Shown: piece by piece, positions 6,606 through 8,772 of the stretch | Layout of the letters: each line of letters begins with the position of its first letter | Numbering within the stretch: position 1 is the first letter of the stretch | DNA from: Rhizobium sp. | GTDB taxonomy: Bacteria > Pseudomonadota > Alphaproteobacteria > Rhizobiales > Rhizobiaceae | Direction of reading: 5' to 3' | Assembly (NCBI GenBank): GCA_003501385.1 | Contig: DNPN01000205.1 | Span: 5,308 to 14,079 of the forward strand | Length of the DNA: 8,772 nt | Translations under genes and position numbers: made by a program | Notes under the pieces: generated by a model | Seen by the model: the letters and a program-made list of their open reading frames with translations, nothing else | Databases searched by the model: none | Told to the model about the DNA's origin: nothing

Positions 6606-6806
6606 ATGAGCAACCCAGTTTCTTCTTTCATCAAGTCCCTGCTCTCCTCTATCCGGGGCGAGATGGCCGACAGAAAGCAATATAAGGAAAAGCGTCTGCA
6701 AAGGGCCAATGGCCCGCAGACAGAAAAAGCGACGGAAATCGCCAAGCCGGTTCATCGCAGCAAAACGGCCAGACAGGCGCGCCGCAGAACTCGTAGTAGA
6801 GGTTGA
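6606..6806 (+). CDS. Small basic hypothetical protein
   Basis: Product of 66 residues that I do not recognise. It contains 7 lysines and 11 arginines against 5 acidic residues, with a terminal cluster ARRRTRSRG, so it would be strongly basic. The N-terminal part (FIKSLLSSIRGEM) could form a short amphipathic helix. The middle is hydrophilic. It begins 17 bases after bolA, the same spacing as purL-bolA, and is followed by a 100-base gap with a promoter candidate for grxD. Third-base usage looks similar to its neighbours, which favours real coding. Against it, there is no clear Shine-Dalgarno sequence and no known domain. It may be a lineage-specific nucleic-acid-binding or ribosome-associated peptide, or a chance ORF. 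Confidence 0.45.
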   Translation: MSNPVSSFIKSLLSSIRGEMADRKQYKEKRLQRANGPQTEKATEIAKPVHRSKTARQARRRTRSRG

Positions 6807-6829
6807 TAGAAAATTCAACTTTTGCGGTT

Positions 6830-6858
6830 TTGCATGTCCGCCAACCGATGCTTATATA
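6830..6858 (+). promoter_or_regulatory. Candidate promoter of grxD
   Basis: TTGCAT (6830-6835) and TATATA (6853-6858) are separated by 17 bases, in the short non-coding gap before grxD; TATAAC at 6855-6860 is an alternative -10. A start near 6865 would leave a leader of about 40 bases containing AAAGGA (6893-6898), 8 bases from the ATG. The -35 is a weak match. Its presence suggests grxD can be expressed independently of purL-bolA. Confidence 0.35.
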
Positions 6859-6906
6859 ACCATTATCAAACTGCGGCCTTGACCCGCATGTGAAAGGACG
6901 AAATCC

Positions 6907-7242
6907 ATGAGCGGTGTGAATGAATTCATCGATAATGAATTGAAGAGCAACGATGTTGTGCTGTTCATGAAGGGAACTCCACAGTTCCCGCAGTGTGGTT
7001 TTTCCGGCCAGGTTGTGCAAATGCTCGACTATCTGGGCGTTGATTACAAAGGCATCAATGTTTTGTCGGACATGGAGATCCGTGAAGGCATCAAGACCTA
7101 TTCCAACTGGCCGACGATTCCGCAGCTCTATGTGAAGGGCGAGTTTATCGGTGGCTGTGACATCGTGCGCGAAATGTTCCAGGCTGGCGAGCTTCAGGCG
7201 CACATGCAGGAAAAGGGCATTACCGTTCGCGGTGCAGCATAA
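6907..7242 (+). CDS. grxD: Grx4-type monothiol glutaredoxin (CGFS)
   Basis: Monothiol glutaredoxins of this class assemble as dimers or as heterodimers with BolA around a glutathione-ligated [2Fe-2S] cluster. They deliver clusters to target proteins and report iron status; ordinary disulfide reductase activity is low. The 111-residue product is full length. The CGFS motif is at residues 30-33, preceded by VVLFMKGTPQFPQ with the glutathione-contacting K22. The cis-proline segment WPTIPQLYVKGEFIGGCDI (68-86) contains the GG-C-D glutathione site. AAAGGA lies 8 bases before the ATG, a strong ribosome site. The gene lies downstream of bolA, its usual interaction partner, and is followed by a perfect hairpin at 7313-7339 that may end the transcript. 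Confidence 0.97.
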   Translation: MSGVNEFIDNELKSNDVVLFMKGTPQFPQCGFSGQVVQMLDYLGVDYKGINVLSDMEIREGIKTYSNWPTIPQLYVKGEFIGGCDIVREMFQAGELQAHMQEKGITVRGAA

Positions 7243-7312
7243 GCCCTGATTTGGTCAGAAGTCTGTTGTTATTCCGAAATAGTGTCGTTATTGTCGAACG
7301 TCACTTCTAAAT

Positions 7313-7339
7313 AAAGGCGTCGCAACCTGCGACGCCTTT
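7313..7339 (+). terminator. Hairpin between grxD and the MFS gene, probable terminator
   Basis: AAAGGCGTCGCA (7313-7324) and TGCGACGCCTTT (7328-7339) pair perfectly over 12 bp with a three-base loop ACC. The stem ends in TTT and is followed by CGGCTGTTTTA, so the T-tract is interrupted and termination may be partial. It starts 70 bases after the grxD stop and lies only about 10 bases before the ribosome site of the MFS gene. It could therefore also sit in that gene's leader and influence its translation. Confidence 0.65.
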
Positions 7340-7362
7340 CGGCTGTTTTAGGACATATTTTC

Positions 7363-8610
7363 ATGACGGATTCCCACCGTTCCAATCCAGCTGCCCTCAA
7401 AGGCATGAGCAAGCTGGAGTTTGTATTTTTGTGTGCTGCGTTGATGGCGATGAATGCTCTGGCCGTCGACATCATGCTTCCCGCCTTGCAACAAATTGGT
7501 ACCGCATTGAATGTGGCCAATGAAAACCATCGGCAATATGTTGTCACATCCTACCTTGTGGGTTTTGGCTGCGCGCAGCTGATTTATGGCCCACTGTCTG
7601 ACCGCTTTGGACGCCGCATGCCGATGCTGATTGGTCTGATTGTGTATGTTTTGGCGGCTGTGGCCATCATTGTCGTCCCCAGTTTTTCCGGTCTGCTCAT
7701 TTTGCGCTTTATTCAAGGCGCAGGCTCGGCGGGTACGCGCGTCATCACCATTTCAATCGTGCGCGATATCTATGGCGGGCGGCAAATGGCCGAGATTATG
7801 TCGCTGATCATGATGGTCTTTATGATCATTCCTGTTGTGGCACCTGGCACAGGGCAGTTGATCATGCTGTTCGGCAATTGGCATCTTATTTTTCTGTTCA
7901 TCGCCGTGGGAGGGACGCTGACCAGCATTTGGATGTACCTGAGATTGCCGGAAACATTAACACCCGAAAATAAGCGCGATTTCACCCCGGAAGTGATTCT
8001 GCAGGGCTTCAAAATCGTTCTGAGCAATCGCACTGCGCTGTTTTATACGCTGGCCAGCACCTTTATCTTCGGCGCGCTGTTCGGCTTCATCAACTCAGCA
8101 CAACAGATCTATACCGGCATCTACCACCTTGGTGAATGGTCGCCTCTGGCGTTCGCGGGCGTTGCGATTTTCATGTCGCTGTCGGCTTTCCTGAACTCAA
8201 AGCTTGTGGGCCGCATTGGTATGCGCCGTTTGTCGCATTCGTCGTTGTTTGGCTTCATCGCCGTCAATGGACTTTGGTTTCTAGCAGAATCCTTTGGTCC
8301 CGCACCCCTGCCATTTGTGGTGTATATGGCGTTTTTCGGCGTCTCCATGTTCCAGTTTGGCTGGATCGGTGGTAATTTCCAGACCTTGGCAATCGAGCCT
8401 CTGGGCCATGTCGCGGGCACTGCGTCATCGGTTCTTGGCTTTATTTCAACGGTCGGCGGTTCCCTCATTGGTGCCGTGATTGGTCAGGCCTTTGATGGAA
8501 CATCCCGCCCTCTGGTGTTTGGATATTTTCTTCTCGGCATCATCGGCCTTGTGTTCGTGCTGATCGCCGAAAAAGGCAAACTGTTTCATCCACACAACCA
8601 AAAGGTTTAA
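7363..8610 (+). CDS. MFS transporter, Bcr/CflA-type drug efflux (DHA1 family)
   Basis: Inner-membrane proton antiporter of 415 residues, typical for a 12-helix member. A short polar N-terminus leads into helix 1 at about 18-36, which ends in VDIMLPAL, characteristic of the Bcr/CflA group (acidic residue D36, then P40). Motif A, GPLSDRFGRR, is at 76-85 in the helix 2-3 loop. The motif B arginine R115 lies in LRFIQGAGSAG, and PVVAPGTGQ (157-165) matches the helix 5 antiporter motif C region. A charged central loop (PETLTPENKRDFTPE, about 196-210) divides the two halves, and the C-terminal half ends in a basic tail. The ATG is preceded by TTAGGAC with 9 bases of spacing. It is the last gene before a clear terminator. 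Relatives export bicyclomycin, chloramphenicol or other drugs; the substrate cannot be told from sequence, and no regulator lies next to it. Confidence 0.92.
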   Translation: MTDSHRSNPAALKGMSKLEFVFLCAALMAMNALAVDIMLPALQQIGTALNVANENHRQYVVTSYLVGFGCAQLIYGPLSDRFGRRMPMLIGLIVYVLAAVAIIVVPSFSGLLILRFIQGAGSAGTRVITISIVRDIYGGRQMAEIMSLIMMVFMIIPVVAPGTGQLIMLFGNWHLIFLFIAVGGTLTSIWMYLRLPETLTPENKRDFTPEVILQGFKIVLSNRTALFYTLASTFIFGALFGFINSAQQIYTGIYHLGEWSPLAFAGVAIFMSLSAFLNSKLVGRIGMRRLSHSSLFGFIAVNGLWFLAESFGPAPLPFVVYMAFFGVSMFQFGWIGGNFQTLAIEPLGHVAGTASSVLGFISTVGGSLIGAVIGQAFDGTSRPLVFGYFLLGIIGLVFVLIAEKGKLFHPHNQKV

Positions 8611-8625
8611 GACACCTCAACAACC

Positions 8626-8660
8626 AAAAGGGCCACGGCAGAGATGCCGTAGCCCTTTTT
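8626..8660 (+). terminator. Intrinsic terminator of the MFS gene
   Basis: AAAAGGGCCACGGCA (8626-8640) pairs with TGCCGTAGCCCTTTT (8645-8659) over 15 bp with one C-A mismatch and a GAGA tetraloop. It ends in a run of five T residues (8656-8660) on the plus strand. It begins 15 bases after the stop codon. The A-run on the other side (8626-8629) makes some activity in the reverse direction possible. Confidence 0.93.
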
Positions 8661-8685
8661 CATGGACGAAGCTGTAAAACAAAAC

Positions 8686-8751
8686 CGAAAATAGCTTAGA
8701 GTCTGTCAGGTTCAGATTGAACCAAACAGACTCTAAATACTCTTATTTTCG
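8686..8751. repeat. Long imperfect palindrome, possibly a dispersed intergenic repeat
   Basis: TTAGAGTCTGTCAGGTTCA (8696-8714) pairs with TGAACCAAACAGACTCTAA (8718-8736) over 19 bp with two adjacent mismatches and a three-base loop. An outer pair, CGAAAATA (8686-8693) and TATTTTCG (8744-8751), is also perfectly complementary. It follows the MFS terminator, so it is not needed to end that gene. Rhizobial genomes contain many intergenic palindromes with AGAG...CTCT ends, and this one resembles them. Family membership cannot be shown from one copy. It could also terminate a gene entering from the right. Confidence 0.7.
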
Positions 8752-8772
8752 TTTGTCTTTTCGGGAAAACCG

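Noticed and set aside
6649..7203. Leftward ORF of 184 codons opposite grxD and its promoter
   Set aside because: It mirrors the glutaredoxin coding sequence, which is certain; no independent support.
1..8772. CRISPR arrays, insertion sequences, toxin-antitoxin or defence genes
   Set aside because: No regularly spaced repeats, transposase-like ORFs or terminal inverted repeats around an ORF were found, and the identified genes are mostly housekeeping.

Overview
The window looks like ordinary chromosomal DNA of an alphaproteobacterium, most likely of the order Hyphomicrobiales (Rhizobiales). This is an inference. It rests on the protein character, the purL-bolA-grxD gene order seen in that order, a small-type PurL (745 residues, so dependent on separate PurS and PurQ subunits), and a mid-range GC content with moderate codon bias. 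No phage, insertion sequence, integrase or CRISPR array is visible.

Layout. The first 22 bases are the 5' end of a tRNA-Leu gene read leftwards, with a plausible promoter at 61-89. After a gene-free stretch come two rightward genes: an acetoacetate decarboxylase (409-1149) with every known active-site residue in place, and the octanoyltransferase lipB (1207-1920). A leftward gene at 1950-2342 converges on lipB. It encodes a small XRE-like helix-turn-helix protein with a C-terminal coiled coil and four cysteines, two of them in the predicted recognition helix. Behind it lies the longest gene-free stretch (2343-3136), much of it AT-rich, with an inverted repeat at 2850-2870 and a strong terminator at 3066-3109 that serves the next leftward gene. 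That gene is a J-domain protein (3137-3787, probable GTG start).

The J-domain gene and purL (4097-6334) are divergent and share a control region of about 310 bases, which contains an 11-base direct repeat. purL is followed closely by bolA (6352-6588), a small basic ORF (6606-6806) and, after its own likely promoter, the CGFS monothiol glutaredoxin grxD (6907-7242). A perfect 12-bp hairpin then precedes an MFS drug-efflux-type transporter of the Bcr/CflA type (7363-8610), which ends in a clear intrinsic terminator (8626-8660). The window closes with a long imperfect palindrome (8686-8751) that resembles the dispersed intergenic palindromes of rhizobial genomes.

How the genes fit together. PurL makes FGAM in de novo purine synthesis. 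BolA and CGFS glutaredoxins form [2Fe-2S]-bridged partners in iron-sulfur and iron handling, so bolA and grxD are a functional pair. LipB supplies octanoyl groups that the Fe-S enzyme LipA converts to lipoate, which gives a loose thematic link only. I found no convincing new multi-gene system. The items most worth a second look are the cysteine-bearing XRE-like regulator and its AT-rich upstream region, the small basic ORF between bolA and grxD, the repeats upstream of purL, and the terminal palindrome.
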